Shown: piece after piece, positions 7,272 through 15,165 of the stretch
Layout: each line of letters opens with the position of its first letter
How positions within the stretch are numbered: position 1 is the stretch's first letter
Source of the DNA: Arthrobacter mangrovi
GTDB taxonomy: Bacteria > Actinomycetota > Actinomycetes > Actinomycetales > Micrococcaceae
DNA: 64,000 nucleotides
Reading direction: 5' to 3'
NCBI RefSeq assembly: GCF_026011795.1
Contig: NZ_BRVS01000008.1
Location: 186,001-250,000 of the forward strand
Program-made: the position numbers and the translations under genes
The notes under the pieces: generated by a model
What the model saw: the letters and a program-made list of their open reading frames with translations, nothing else
Database searches by the model: none
What the model was told of the DNA's origin: nothing

Positions 7272-8915
7272 TTAGGATTCGTTGACGCCGACGGCGTCCC
7301 GGTCATTGTCGGCAGGCCGGTTCTCGGCAGCCAGCCACTCTTTCTCGAAAAGCTTGCGCAGCGCGGCCGATTCGGCGGCCAGCCGCGGATCCTCGCCGCG
7401 GGCCAGCAGGCCCCATTCGACCATGGTACGGCCGTCCTCGTGGGTTCCCGTCCGGACCCAGACGCGGCGCCGTCCGATGAACAGCGAGGCGCCCAGCCCC
7501 AGCAGCGCGAGCGTGGAGAACACCAGCGCCCCGCCCTGGCCGGGATCGTGGTCGATGTCCAAGGCGACGTACCGCCTGAGCCCGTCGAAGGTGATGCTCC
7601 CCAGGCCCTCCGGCAGCTTCGCGGTTTCGTAGGCGGCGAGTTCGATGCCGCCGGCTTCCTGCTTGCGGTCATTGAGGACCGTCAGGCCGCTGGTGTCGAG
7701 GACATAGACGTTCTTCGGATCGCCGTTGTCCAGGCCCAGGTCTCCCTTGTACGAGTTCAGGTACAACCGCGGATTGAACGGATCCGGATCGCTGCCCACG
7801 GCCACGCCGTCTTCGCCCTCGACCGCCGTCGGCAGGAAGAAGCCGACAAACCCGAGCTGCTCGGGCTTGGCGTCCGGCACCTTGATGGCCATGGTGGACG
7901 TGTAGGCGCCGTCGTTCGGCACCGCGACGACCGGGCCCTGGTACGCCACGTTGCCGTCGCCGTCGCGCACCGTCACCACGGGAGCGTAGCCGTTGCCGAC
8001 GAGGTAGACGTTGGTTCCGCCGATCGCCAGCGGCTCGTTCACCTTCAGGACCTGCTTCTTCGCCTCGGCCCCCGGAGCGTCGCGCGTGGTCATGGTCGCG
8101 GTGAAGTCCAGCGGCTGGCCGTAGTGGGTCTTGGACTCGCGGTCGAACTCCACCTCGAATTTGTCCAGCTGCAGCGAGTACGGCGCGAGCCGGTCCTCGT
8201 GGAAGTTGCTGCCCGGCGTGAAGTTGTCGTAGCTGACCAGCGTGTTGACGAAGGACTCGCCCTCCACAATGATCTTCTGCCCGCGGTAGCCGAACAGGCC
8301 TCCGACGGCCACGGATACCAGCACCCCGATCAGGGACACGTGGAAAACCAGGTTGCCGACTTCCTTGAACAGGCCGCGCTCCGCCCCGACGGACGGGCGC
8401 TCCGTCCCGGTGTCGCGCACATGGACGCGGTAGCCCCGGCGCTTCAGCATCCGGGCGGCATCTTCGATGGCGGACTGCCGGGTCACCGACGAGCCCGCCG
8501 GCAGCGCCATCGCCGCATACTCGGGCAGCCGGGAGAGCCTCCGGGGGGTCCGCGGCGGCTGTGCGCGCATGGCCTGCCAGTGCTTGATGGCGCGCGGGAT
8601 CACGCAGCCGATCAGCGAAACGAACAGCAGCAGGTAGATCGCGGAGAACCAGACCGAGGAGTACACGTCGAACAGCTGGAAGCGGTCCAGCCACGGTCCG
8701 GTCTGCGGATGGTCGGCGATGTACTGGGTCACCACGGCGGGATTGGCCGGGCGCTGAGGGAACAGCGAACCGGGGACCGCGGCCACCGCGAGCAGCAGCA
8801 GCAGGAACAGCGCGGTGCGCATGCTCGTCAACTGGGACCAGATAAAGCGCACGGTGCCGAGGAAGCCCAACTTGGGCAGCTCGACGTCGTACTTCTTGTC
8901 AGTTGTCTTGCTCAT
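7272..8915 (-). CDS. resB: System II cytochrome c biogenesis protein ResB
   Basis: ResB is the partner of CcsB in the haem lyase complex. The 547-residue protein has helices near the N-terminus (FIWSQLTSMRTALFLLLLLAVAAV, then two more), a large extracytoplasmic domain from about 230 to 490, and a final helix (GGALVFSTLALLGLGASLFIG) before a cytoplasmic tail. This is the normal ResB plan and length. Its ATG at 8915 shares one base with the TGA of ccdA (TGATG), so the two are translationally coupled. A longer frame continues upstream through ccdA but is a shadow. Confidence 0.94.
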   Translation of the reverse strand: MSKTTDKKYDVELPKLGFLGTVRFIWSQLTSMRTALFLLLLLAVAAVPGSLFPQRPANPAVVTQYIADHPQTGPWLDRFQLFDVYSSVWFSAIYLLLFVSLIGCVIPRAIKHWQAMRAQPPRTPRRLSRLPEYAAMALPAGSSVTRQSAIEDAARMLKRRGYRVHVRDTGTERPSVGAERGLFKEVGNLVFHVSLIGVLVSVAVGGLFGYRGQKIIVEGESFVNTLVSYDNFTPGSNFHEDRLAPYSLQLDKFEVEFDRESKTHYGQPLDFTATMTTRDAPGAEAKKQVLKVNEPLAIGGTNVYLVGNGYAPVVTVRDGDGNVAYQGPVVAVPNDGAYTSTMAIKVPDAKPEQLGFVGFFLPTAVEGEDGVAVGSDPDPFNPRLYLNSYKGDLGLDNGDPKNVYVLDTSGLTVLNDRKQEAGGIELAAYETAKLPEGLGSITFDGLRRYVALDIDHDPGQGGALVFSTLALLGLGASLFIGRRRVWVRTGTHEDGRTMVEWGLLARGEDPRLAAESAALRKLFEKEWLAAENRPADNDRDAVGVNES

Positions 8916-9697
8916 CAGATGGGGAGCCTCACTTCGTTGGCGAACCAGTCCTGCAGTTGCGTGACCCAGCTCCCCCACAGGCCGCTGGCCATCAGCAGGC
9001 CCAAAACTACCAGCAGGCCGCCACCGGCCCGCTGGAGGAACAGCCGGTGGCGGCGGAAGAAGGCCATCGCGCCCATGCCGCGCCGCACGCCGAGGGCAAT
9101 CAGCAGGAAGGGGACCCCGAGGCCAAGGCAGTAGACAAAGGCCAGAAAGGCGCCCTTCGTGGCGTCGGCGCCGCCGGAGAAGGCGAGCGCCTGGACGGCG
9201 GAGAACGTCGGCCCGATGCACGGCGCCCAGCCCAGGCCGAAGGTCATGCCCAGCACCGGCGCGCCCCAGAGGCCGGCCGGCGGGCGGGAGTGGATCTTCC
9301 GGTCCCGCTGGAACCAACTGAGTCCGCCCATGAAAACGATGCCCATGACAATAACGACGACGCCGAGCAGTTGCGTTACCCATGCGGCTTCCGTGCCCTT
9401 GAGCCAGGCGCCCAGTTGGCCGAAGACCGCTCCGATCGCCACGAACACGGCGGAGAAGCCAAGGACGAACAGTCCGATTCCGGCGAACATGCGGCCGCGC
9501 CGCTGGCTGTGCAGGTCGACGCCGGTCAGGCCCGTGACATAACCCAAATATCCCGGCACTAGCGGGAGCACGCATGGGGACATGAAGGACACGAGTCCCG
9601 CCAGCATGGCTACCGGAATAGCCAGCAGCACGGAACCGCTGAGCACGGTTTCGCCGAAGAGGTTGCCGACCGAGCCGGGGAGGTAGCCGATTCCCAC
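8915..9697 (-). CDS. ccdA: Cytochrome c biogenesis thiol transporter CcdA (DsbD transmembrane domain)
   Basis: CcdA passes electrons from cytoplasmic thioredoxin across the membrane to the extracytoplasmic thioredoxin-like protein, keeping the CXXCH motifs of apocytochrome c reduced. The 260-residue protein has six transmembrane helices. The two redox cysteines are in LVSFMSPCVLPLVPGYLGY (helix 1) and GLGWAPCIGPTFSAV (helix 4), the classic CcdA pair. The start is a GTG at 9697, two bases after the stop of the thioredoxin-like gene, with no clear Shine-Dalgarno, so it is likely translated by re-initiation. Order TlpA-like, ccdA, resB, ccsB is the same as Rv0526-Rv0529 in Mycobacterium tuberculosis. 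Confidence 0.94.
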   Translation of the reverse strand: MGIGYLPGSVGNLFGETVLSGSVLLAIPVAMLAGLVSFMSPCVLPLVPGYLGYVTGLTGVDLHSQRRGRMFAGIGLFVLGFSAVFVAIGAVFGQLGAWLKGTEAAWVTQLLGVVVIVMGIVFMGGLSWFQRDRKIHSRPPAGLWGAPVLGMTFGLGWAPCIGPTFSAVQALAFSGGADATKGAFLAFVYCLGLGVPFLLIALGVRRGMGAMAFFRRHRLFLQRAGGGLLVVLGLLMASGLWGSWVTQLQDWFANEVRLPI

Positions 9698-9699
9698 GG

Positions 9700-10308
9700 T
9701 CAGGCGGCCGCGGTGTCGCGGATCAGGGTCTTCAGCGTGCCTTTGTCGGCGACCCCGAGAATCCGGGCGGCAACGCGGCCTTCCTTGTCCAGCACCAGTG
9801 TGGTGGGGACGGCCTGCGGGGGGACGTAGCTGGTCATCGACAGCAGGATGCCGCCGTCCTTGTCCTTGAAGCTCGGGTAGGTCACACCGAAGTTGCGCTC
9901 GAAGGCCTCGGCGGTCGCCTTCTCGTCACGCACGTTCACGCCGTAGAACCGGGCGTCCTTGCTGAATTCCTGGCTCAGGGCCTGCAGGTCCTTGGCCTCC
10001 AGCCGGCAGGGCGCGCAGGCCGCGTACCAGAAGTTGAGCACCGTCACCTTGCCCGCCCAACCGGACGAGTCGACTTTGCTGCCGTCGAACAGCGTTCCGG
10101 TCAGCTGGACGGGTTCGCCGCGGCTGCCCGGGTCGTATTCGGTGACCGATCCGTCGCCGGCGATATAGTTCTTGTTGTCGCCGGCATTGGCCTGCTGGGC
10201 CAGCGAGTCCTCCACCGTGCAGGCGGCCAGCGGCAGCGCGAAGGCAAGCGCGGCGCTCATCTTGAGCAGGGACCGGCGGTTCAAAGGCTCAGGGGTATTC
10301 GCAGTCAC
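9700..10308 (-). CDS. TlpA/ResA-like extracytoplasmic thioredoxin, probable Tat lipoprotein
   Basis: A membrane-anchored thiol-disulfide reductase thought to reduce apocytochrome c. The N-terminus has a twin-arginine motif NRRSLLKMS followed by a hydrophobic stretch and lipobox LAAC, so the cysteine near residue 30 should be lipidated after Tat export. The thioredoxin domain has the active site WYAACAPCRLEAK (CXXC at about residues 98-101), and VPTTLVLDKEGRVAARI contains the cis-proline. It is the first gene of the tlpA-ccdA-resB-ccsB operon. I take the GTG at 10308, which has AGAAAAG upstream at good spacing; a GTG at 10314 is also in frame. Length 202 residues. Confidence 0.9.
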   Translation of the reverse strand: MTANTPEPLNRRSLLKMSAALAFALPLAACTVEDSLAQQANAGDNKNYIAGDGSVTEYDPGSRGEPVQLTGTLFDGSKVDSSGWAGKVTVLNFWYAACAPCRLEAKDLQALSQEFSKDARFYGVNVRDEKATAEAFERNFGVTYPSFKDKDGGILLSMTSYVPPQAVPTTLVLDKEGRVAARILGVADKGTLKTLIRDTAAA

Positions 10309-10367
10309 AATCACACTTTTCTACGTGGGCTGGGGGCTTCCCACTTCTACAACGCGTAGTAATTCTA

Positions 10368-11030
10368 TTACGCTCCCGGGATATTGGCCGCACCGGGCAG
10401 CAGGTCCGCGCTCGGCTCGCAATACTCCACCCCGGCGAGGTGCTCGCCGTCGAACTTCAGGCTGGTCACGGATGCCAGCGTGCACTGCCGGCGCCGCGGG
10501 TCGTGCCAGAGCCGGCGGCGCTCCGCAGCCAGGCGCGTGACCCAGATGGGCAGCTGGTGGCTGACCATGATGGCCTCCGCCCCCGGCCCGCCGATTTCCT
10601 CGGCGGCCTTCCGCGCATCCTCCGCCGCCGCCATCACCCGCAGGACCTGGGCCGTGTAGGCCTCGCCCCAGGAAGGCCGGATCGGATTGCGGAGGGAGGC
10701 CCAGTGCCGCGGATCGCGCAGCTGCCGCTTGATGTCCGCCAGTCCCTCGAAGCGGTTTTCCGCCTCGATGATGCGTTCGTCCGTGACGATTTCGAGGTTC
10801 AGCGCGGCCGCCGTCGGCTGGGCCGTCTCCTGCGCCCTGGTCAGCGGTGACGAGACGAGATAGCAGATGTTGGCGCCGTGGGCGACCCGGTCGGCGAAAT
10901 AGTCTGCCGCCCGCTGCGCCATCTTCTGGCCCAGCTCCGACAGATGGAACTCGGGCAGCCTGCCATAGAGCACTCGGCCCGGATTATGGACTTCGCCATG
11001 GCGGAGCAAATGAACAGTCGTTGGCGGCAT
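10368..11030 (-). CDS. Histidine phosphatase (phosphoglycerate mutase-like) family protein
   Basis: A 220-residue enzyme of the branch-1 histidine phosphatase family. HLLRHGEVHNP near residues 7-17 is the RHG catalytic motif with the phospho-accepting His; SSPLTRAQETA supplies the second Arg and IMVSHQLPIWV the second catalytic His. Substrate is unknown; members include cofactor-dependent phosphoglycerate mutases and many small-molecule phosphatases. In Mycobacterium tuberculosis a similar gene (Rv0525) also stands directly before the System II cytochrome c genes, so the linkage is conserved. The ATG at 11030 is used; reading on to 11147 would extend through an intergenic hairpin. Confidence 0.9.
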   Translation of the reverse strand: MPPTTVHLLRHGEVHNPGRVLYGRLPEFHLSELGQKMAQRAADYFADRVAHGANICYLVSSPLTRAQETAQPTAAALNLEIVTDERIIEAENRFEGLADIKRQLRDPRHWASLRNPIRPSWGEAYTAQVLRVMAAAEDARKAAEEIGGPGAEAIMVSHQLPIWVTRLAAERRRLWHDPRRRQCTLASVTSLKFDGEHLAGVEYCEPSADLLPGAANIPGA

Positions 11031-11092
11031 GGTCTTAAGTGTCTCAAAGGAGGCCGCTATTGCCCAAAGCGCGGGCCGCCGCAAGAATGGCC

Positions 11093-11124
11093 CTCGAAGG
11101 GCCCCCGAGCGCGGGCCCTTCGAG
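11093..11124. promoter_or_regulatory. Perfect 12-bp inverted repeat between divergent genes
   Basis: CTCGAAGGGCCC and GGGCCCTTCGAG are perfect complements separated by 8 nt. The element sits in the 138-bp gap between the divergent histidine phosphatase and YceI genes, 63 bp and 45 bp from their starts. It cannot be a normal 3' terminator for either gene. It may be an operator, a 5' UTR hairpin or a remnant of a small repeat element. Confidence 0.6.
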
Positions 11125-11168
11125 GCACGAACCGTCGATCCAGGCATCTACCGTTCCAGGAGTTCACG

Positions 11169-11714
11169 ATGACACTTCCCCAAGGCCTCACCGAAGGCGT
11201 TTGGAAACTCGACCAGGCCCACAGCGAGATCGGCTTCACGGTCCGTCACGCAGGCATCAGCAAGGTCCGCGGACGGTTCACCGATGCGGACGCCGAAGCG
11301 CGCGTCGGGTCGACGCTGGCGGACTCCACCCTCCACGCGACCGTCAGGACCGCCAGCTTCAACTCAGGCGAGGCCAACCGCGACGCCCACGTCAAGGGCC
11401 CCGACTTTTTCGATGTCGAGCAGTTCCCGGACATGACCTTCGTCGCGACGGGAGTTGAGGGCGACGGCGAGGCATACACCCTCACCGGCGACCTCACCAT
11501 CCGCGGCGTCACCAGACCGGTCGAGGTCGAGGTGGAATTCACCGGCGTCGCCGTCGATCCGTTCGGCGCCACCCGTGCCGGCTTCACCGGCGAAGCCGAG
11601 ATCAGCCGCAAGGAGTTTGGCCTGACCTGGAACGCGGCGCTCGAGGCCGGCGGCGTGCTGGTCAGCGACAAGGTTAAGATCAGCCTGGACGCAGCGCTCG
11701 TCAAGCAGTCCTGA
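11169..11714 (+). CDS. YceI-like family protein
   Basis: A 181-residue protein of the YceI family, a lipocalin-like beta barrel that binds isoprenoids or similar amphiphiles. It has the full family pattern: GVWKLDQAHSEIGFTVRH at the start, SKVRGRF, the central NRDAHVKGPDFFDVEQFPDMTF, LTGDLTIRGVTRPVEVEVEF, and SRKEFGLTWN near the end. No signal peptide is present, so it is probably cytoplasmic, unlike E. coli YceI. An AGGAG sequence lies 8 nt before the ATG. YceI proteins often accompany polyprenyl or redox functions, but no specific role is assignable here. Confidence 0.93.
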   Translation: MTLPQGLTEGVWKLDQAHSEIGFTVRHAGISKVRGRFTDADAEARVGSTLADSTLHATVRTASFNSGEANRDAHVKGPDFFDVEQFPDMTFVATGVEGDGEAYTLTGDLTIRGVTRPVEVEVEFTGVAVDPFGATRAGFTGEAEISRKEFGLTWNAALEAGGVLVSDKVKISLDAALVKQS

Positions 11715-11891
11715 TCCGTCGCCCGCGGGCCGGGAGCTTGTGCGTTCCGCCCTCCGCCGGCGGCACCGAATATCATCCTTTCGGGCTAGTCACAGCGCGC
11801 TCGGCGCCGCTGTAGTGTTGGCATAACAGGCCCTGCGAAGGCGCCTGCAAGCTTCCGCCGCTTCCTGTGCAGCCAAGAAAAGGATCCGACC

Positions 11892-12734
11892 ATGTCCACT
11901 CCTGAAAACCAGCCCGATCCCTCCGGCCAGCCGGAACAGCAGCGCGGCCAAGGCGCCAACGGTTCTGGCCAGGAGCAGCCCCGGTACGGGCAGAACCCGC
12001 CGCAGTACGGCCAGAATGCGCCCCATTACGGCCAGTCCGCCCCTCAATACGGGCAGAACCAGCCCCAGTACGGCCAGAACCAGCCCGGTCCCTACGGCCA
12101 GTCCGCTCCCCAGTACGGCCAGTCCGCACCCCAGTACGGGCAGAGCGCCCCGCAGTACGGGCAGAACGCACCCCAGTACGGCCAGCAGCCGGGCCCCTAC
12201 AGCTACCAGAGCGCACAGCCGGGCCAGTACAGCTACCCCTCCTCGCAGCCGCAGGCGGGAGCCATGCCGACCCGGCCGAAAGAAGTGGTCATCGCCTTCT
12301 GGCTGATCATCGCCGCGGCCGTGCTGACCGCCATCGGGATCATTACCTCGCTCGCCACTATGGATACCCTCCTGGCGGGCATGGCGGATGACCCCGCCGT
12401 GCGCGACGCCCTGGCCCAGACCGGCGGCGAGATCAGCGAACAGCAGTTCATGGACATGATGAGCGGCACGGCGGGCGTCGTCCTCGTCATCGCGGGCCTG
12501 ATCGTCATCGGCCTCTACCTGATGGTGGCCTTCGGCGTGAAAGCCGGCAAGAACTGGGCCCGCATCACCGGCACCGTTTTCGCGGCCCTGTCCCTCGTGG
12601 GCCTGGTGCCGTTCAGCCTCAACACGCTGACTGCGCTCCTGGGCATCGCGGCGATCGTGCTGCTGTTCATGCGGCCGTCCAACGAGTTCTTCAAGGCCGT
12701 CTCGGCCCGGAAGTACGGCATCTACGGCCGCTGA
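11892..12734 (+). CDS. Membrane protein with YGQ heptapeptide repeats
   Basis: A 280-residue protein of unknown function. Residues 1-30 are Gln/Pro rich; about 33-105 is a run of roughly ten imperfect seven-residue repeats of the form P-Q-Y-G-Q-N/S-A/Q, then GPYSYQ-type spacers. From about residue 137 there are hydrophobic helices (VVIAFWLIIAAAVLTAIGIIT, VVLVIAGLIVIGLYLMVAFGV, and two more near the C-terminus) giving four membrane spans. The repeat domain has no cysteine, almost no charge and many aromatic and Gln residues, like phase-separating low-complexity domains. The repeats are probably cytoplasmic. An ORF with AAAAGGATCC before the ATG supports the start. It is convergent with rex, 9 nt away. 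Confidence 0.8.
   Translation: MSTPENQPDPSGQPEQQRGQGANGSGQEQPRYGQNPPQYGQNAPHYGQSAPQYGQNQPQYGQNQPGPYGQSAPQYGQSAPQYGQSAPQYGQNAPQYGQQPGPYSYQSAQPGQYSYPSSQPQAGAMPTRPKEVVIAFWLIIAAAVLTAIGIITSLATMDTLLAGMADDPAVRDALAQTGGEISEQQFMDMMSGTAGVVLVIAGLIVIGLYLMVAFGVKAGKNWARITGTVFAALSLVGLVPFSLNTLTALLGIAAIVLLFMRPSNEFFKAVSARKYGIYGR
11985..12190 (+). repeat. In-frame 21-bp tandem repeats coding YGQ heptapeptides
   Basis: About ten imperfect copies of a 21-bp unit such as CCCCAGTACGGCCAGAACG encode the PQYGQ(N/S)(A/Q) repeats. The period is a multiple of three, so gain or loss of units would keep the frame. Confidence 0.85.
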
Positions 12735-12743
12735 CCCTCGGCT

Positions 12744-13457
12744 CTAGCGGGCGCTGCGGGCGCGGGATTGGGAACTTTGTTCCGATTCCTGCGCCCGTTG
12801 TGCGTGGTAGGCAAGAATCTGCAGTTCGGTGGCCATGTCCACCTTGCGCACCTCCACGCCGGGCGGCACCTGCAGGACGACCGGAGCGAAGCTGAGGATA
12901 CTGCGCACCCCGGCAGCCACGAGTTCGTCGCAGAGCTCCTGTGCGGACCGGGCCGGAACCGCCAGGACAACCATATTCACTCCGGTGCGCGCCAGCACCT
13001 TCTCCAGGTCCATCACCGCGCTGACTTTCAGCCCGCCGACCTCGGAACCGATGACGGCCGGGTCCGCGTCGAAGATCGCCGCCACCTCGAAGCCCCTGGT
13101 CGTGAAGCCGGAGTAGCCGGCCAGGGCCCGGCCCAGGTTACCGGCGCCGACAATGGCGACCCGCCACTCCTGGGTCAGGCCGAGGCGCGCGGCAATGGTC
13201 CGGGTGAGGAGCTGGACTTCGTAGCCGACGCCGCGCGTGCCGTAGGAGCCCAAATAGGACAGATCCTTGCGCAGCATGGCCGACTTCACGCCGGCGGCTT
13301 CCGCGAGTTCCTCCGAAGAAACGCGCTCGACGCCTTCGGCCAGCAAGGAGTTGAGGGCCCTGAGGTAGATGGTCAGCCGGGCCACCGAAGCGGGAGGAAT
13401 GGCCCGACCGCGCGTCTCCGGTCCCGCAGCGGGACCTGAAGGATCGTGGGTAGTCAC
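12744..13457 (-). CDS. rex: Redox-sensing transcriptional repressor Rex
   Basis: Rex senses the NADH/NAD+ ratio and represses respiratory and fermentation genes when NADH is low. The 237-residue protein has an N-terminal winged helix (about 20-80) with the family pattern VSSEELAEAAGVKSAMLRKDLSYLG, followed by GTRGVGYEV and a Rossmann domain beginning WRVAIVGAGNLGRALAGY (GAGNLG at 104-109). I use the GTG at 13457, preceded by AAGGAC; an ATG at 13520 is in frame but adds an unconserved tail. The glutaredoxin gene lies 76 bp upstream on the same strand. The C-terminus is a Ser/Arg-rich tail. No convincing Rex operator was found in this window. Confidence 0.93.
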   Translation of the reverse strand: MTTHDPSGPAAGPETRGRAIPPASVARLTIYLRALNSLLAEGVERVSSEELAEAAGVKSAMLRKDLSYLGSYGTRGVGYEVQLLTRTIAARLGLTQEWRVAIVGAGNLGRALAGYSGFTTRGFEVAAIFDADPAVIGSEVGGLKVSAVMDLEKVLARTGVNMVVLAVPARSAQELCDELVAAGVRSILSFAPVVLQVPPGVEVRKVDMATELQILAYHAQRAQESEQSSQSRARSAR

Positions 13458-13533
13458 GGTTCGGTCCTTACGGTATCGGTCTGTATCCCAACTGTAGGGG
13501 CTCGGTTCGGCGCCCACCAATCCGTCCGCACCG

Positions 13534-13791
13534 TCAGGCGGTGAGCAAACGCCGCAGCCGGTCCGGGTCGATGTGCCAGAAGTCCCGCTGCACGCCGTCG
13601 ATCATCACGACCGGAATTTCCTCCGCGAAGCGCCGCTCCAGCTCGGCATCGTCCAGGATCGACTGCTCGCGCCACTCCACCCCAAGTTCCCCGGCGACCT
13701 CGGCCACGGTGCGCCGTGCAGCCTCGCACAGGTGGCAGCCGGGCTTGGTCAGCAGCAGCAGGTCGTGCGAAGGTGCGGGTGATTCACTCAT
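13534..13791 (-). CDS. Glutaredoxin-like (DUF836) protein
   Basis: An 85-residue thioredoxin-fold protein. The redox motif is LLTKPGCHLCEAA with Cys19 and Cys22, and IPVVMIDGVQRDFWHIDPDRL has the cis-proline and C-terminal helix typical of the DUF836/glutaredoxin 2-like family. It lies upstream of rex on the same strand, which fits a role in thiol redox balance, although its partner thiol is unknown (mycothiol would be the expected actinobacterial one). Short gene with ATG at 13791. Confidence 0.88.
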   Translation of the reverse strand: MSESPAPSHDLLLLTKPGCHLCEAARRTVAEVAGELGVEWREQSILDDAELERRFAEEIPVVMIDGVQRDFWHIDPDRLRRLLTA

Positions 13792-13929
13792 GGCTCCAAG
13801 GTAGCGCGAGCCGTGCTCGGGGCGCCACGCGGCAGCACCGGACGGTCACAGCCTTGGCAGGGGCCCTGGTACGGCGGTCAGGCGGCACGGCGAGTTCCCG
13901 GTCGGTCTGCACCCGTGGACCTCGGTCGC

Positions 13930-13935
13930 TAGACT
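13930..13935 (+). promoter_or_regulatory. Probable -10 box of a leaderless promoter (HAD gene)
   Basis: TAGACT lies 6 nt before the ATG at 13942 with no Shine-Dalgarno. The hexamer and its next four bases (TAGACTCGAG) are identical to those before menB. Confidence 0.55.
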
Positions 13936-13941
13936 CGAGAC

Positions 13942-14760
13942 ATGCCGACAGCCGACCAGGATCCAGCCTCCCGTCCCTCCGGCCCACCGGAGCGGCAGGC
14001 AGCGGCCGCATTTTTCGACGTCGACAACACCCTGATGCGCGGGGCCAGCCTCTTCCATGTCGGACTGAAGATGTACCAGCGCGGTTCCTTCAGGCTGCGC
14101 GACGCCGCCGGTTTCGCCATCAAGCAGGGCCGCTTCCTGCTCACGGGCGAGAACCTCAAGGACATCCACGCCGTCCGCGATTCCGCGATGGCCATCGGAA
14201 CCGGCCTGCTGGTGAGCGACGTGAAGGCCCTGGGCGAGGAGGTCTACGACGAGATCATCGCCTCCAGGATTTGGCCCGGCACGCGCGCACTGGCCGACCA
14301 GCATCTGCGCGCGGGACGCCGCGTCTGGCTGGTCACGGCCACTCCCCTGGCAGTCGCCGAGGTCATCGCCGACCGCCTGGGCCTGACGGGTGCGCTAGGC
14401 ACTGTGGCGGAAATTGCCGACGGCGCCTACACCGGAGCGCTCGTCGGCGAGATTCTGCACGGACAGGCCAAGGCGGACGCCGTGGTGGAACTGGCCCGGC
14501 TGGAAGGGCTCAAGCTGGAGCGCTGCTGGGCGTACAGCGACTCGTACAACGACGTGCCGCTGCTGTCGCTGGTCGGCAATCCCGTGGCCATCAACCCGGA
14601 CGCCCGGTTGCGCCGTCACGCGCGCGAGCACAACTGGCCGGTCTACGATTTCCGCAGCGGTCGCCGTGCGGCGACGCTGGGCCTGAAGGCCGCGACCGGC
14701 GCGGGAGCCGTCTACGGCCTCTGGCGGGGCCTGAGCAAGGTCCGGCGTCCCCGCACCTGA
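13942..14760 (+). CDS. HAD-IB family phosphatase (SerB-like)
   Basis: A 272-residue HAD-superfamily subfamily IB hydrolase. Motif I is AAFFDVDNTLMRG with Asp26 as nucleophile and Asp28 as general acid; motif II is RVWLVTATP; motif III Lys is in GQAKADAVVELA; motif IV is YSDSYNDVPLLSLVG. A hydrophobic/basic C-terminus follows. The related Mycobacterium tuberculosis gene Rv0505c is called serB1, but phosphoserine specificity cannot be shown from sequence and several substrates are possible. Conserved nearby genes (glutaredoxin, bS22, HTH) match the Rv0500-Rv0508 neighbourhood. Confidence 0.88.
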   Translation: MPTADQDPASRPSGPPERQAAAAFFDVDNTLMRGASLFHVGLKMYQRGSFRLRDAAGFAIKQGRFLLTGENLKDIHAVRDSAMAIGTGLLVSDVKALGEEVYDEIIASRIWPGTRALADQHLRAGRRVWLVTATPLAVAEVIADRLGLTGALGTVAEIADGAYTGALVGEILHGQAKADAVVELARLEGLKLERCWAYSDSYNDVPLLSLVGNPVAINPDARLRRHAREHNWPVYDFRSGRRAATLGLKAATGAGAVYGLWRGLSKVRRPRT

Positions 14761-14841
14761 TTCCCGGGGCTGTCCGGCCGCGGGCGGCAGCCGAGCCGAA
14801 GGCCACGTCGGAGGCCATCTCGAAAGCCGGCCTTAAAGACA

Positions 14842-14872
14842 GCAGGCCCGCCGGTTTCCCGGACGGACCTGC
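14842..14872 (-). terminator. Probable terminator after bS22 gene
   Basis: GCAGGTCCGTCC and GGCCCGCCTGC-type arms form an imperfect GC-rich hairpin 19 bp past the bS22 stop on the minus strand, followed by TGTCTTTAAGG. It lies between convergent genes. Confidence 0.5.
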
Positions 14873-14890
14873 GAACTGCCGGCTGTGCGG

Positions 14891-14989
14891 CTACTTCTTG
14901 TTGCGGCGCTGGTGGCGGGTCTTGCGAAGCAGCTTACGGTGCTTCTTCTTGGCCATACGCTTGCGGCGCTTCTTGATAACTGAACCCAC
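14891..14989 (-). CDS. Small basic ribosomal protein bS22 (AURKAIP1/COX24 domain)
   Basis: A 32-residue, extremely basic peptide starting MGSVIKKRRKRMAKKKHR and ending RRNKK. This matches the actinobacterial bS22 family (AURKAIP1/COX24 domain), a small protein seen in mycobacterial ribosome structures near the decoding centre of the 30S subunit. The start is GTG at 14989, with GAGGAAC a few bases upstream. It is too short for most gene finders. The HTH gene on the same strand upstream (15166-15378) and this gene are also neighbours in Mycobacterium tuberculosis (Rv0500A and Rv0500B). Identification rests on the highly conserved sequence and linkage. Confidence 0.9.
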   Translation of the reverse strand: MGSVIKKRRKRMAKKKHRKLLRKTRHQRRNKK

Positions 14990-15165
14990 GAGTTCCTCAC
15001 AAATCACTTCGGTTGGCATCCGCCGGCCCCGACTGCCCGAAAGGCCGGGCAGGCCAGCAAATCTTACGACGACGTAAAACGTTCCTTAACAGGGTACCGC
15101 CTAATTCGGAACAGCTTTGACGCGGCCCGGACAACCCGACCGGCGCCGCGCCCCGTCCGACCGGG

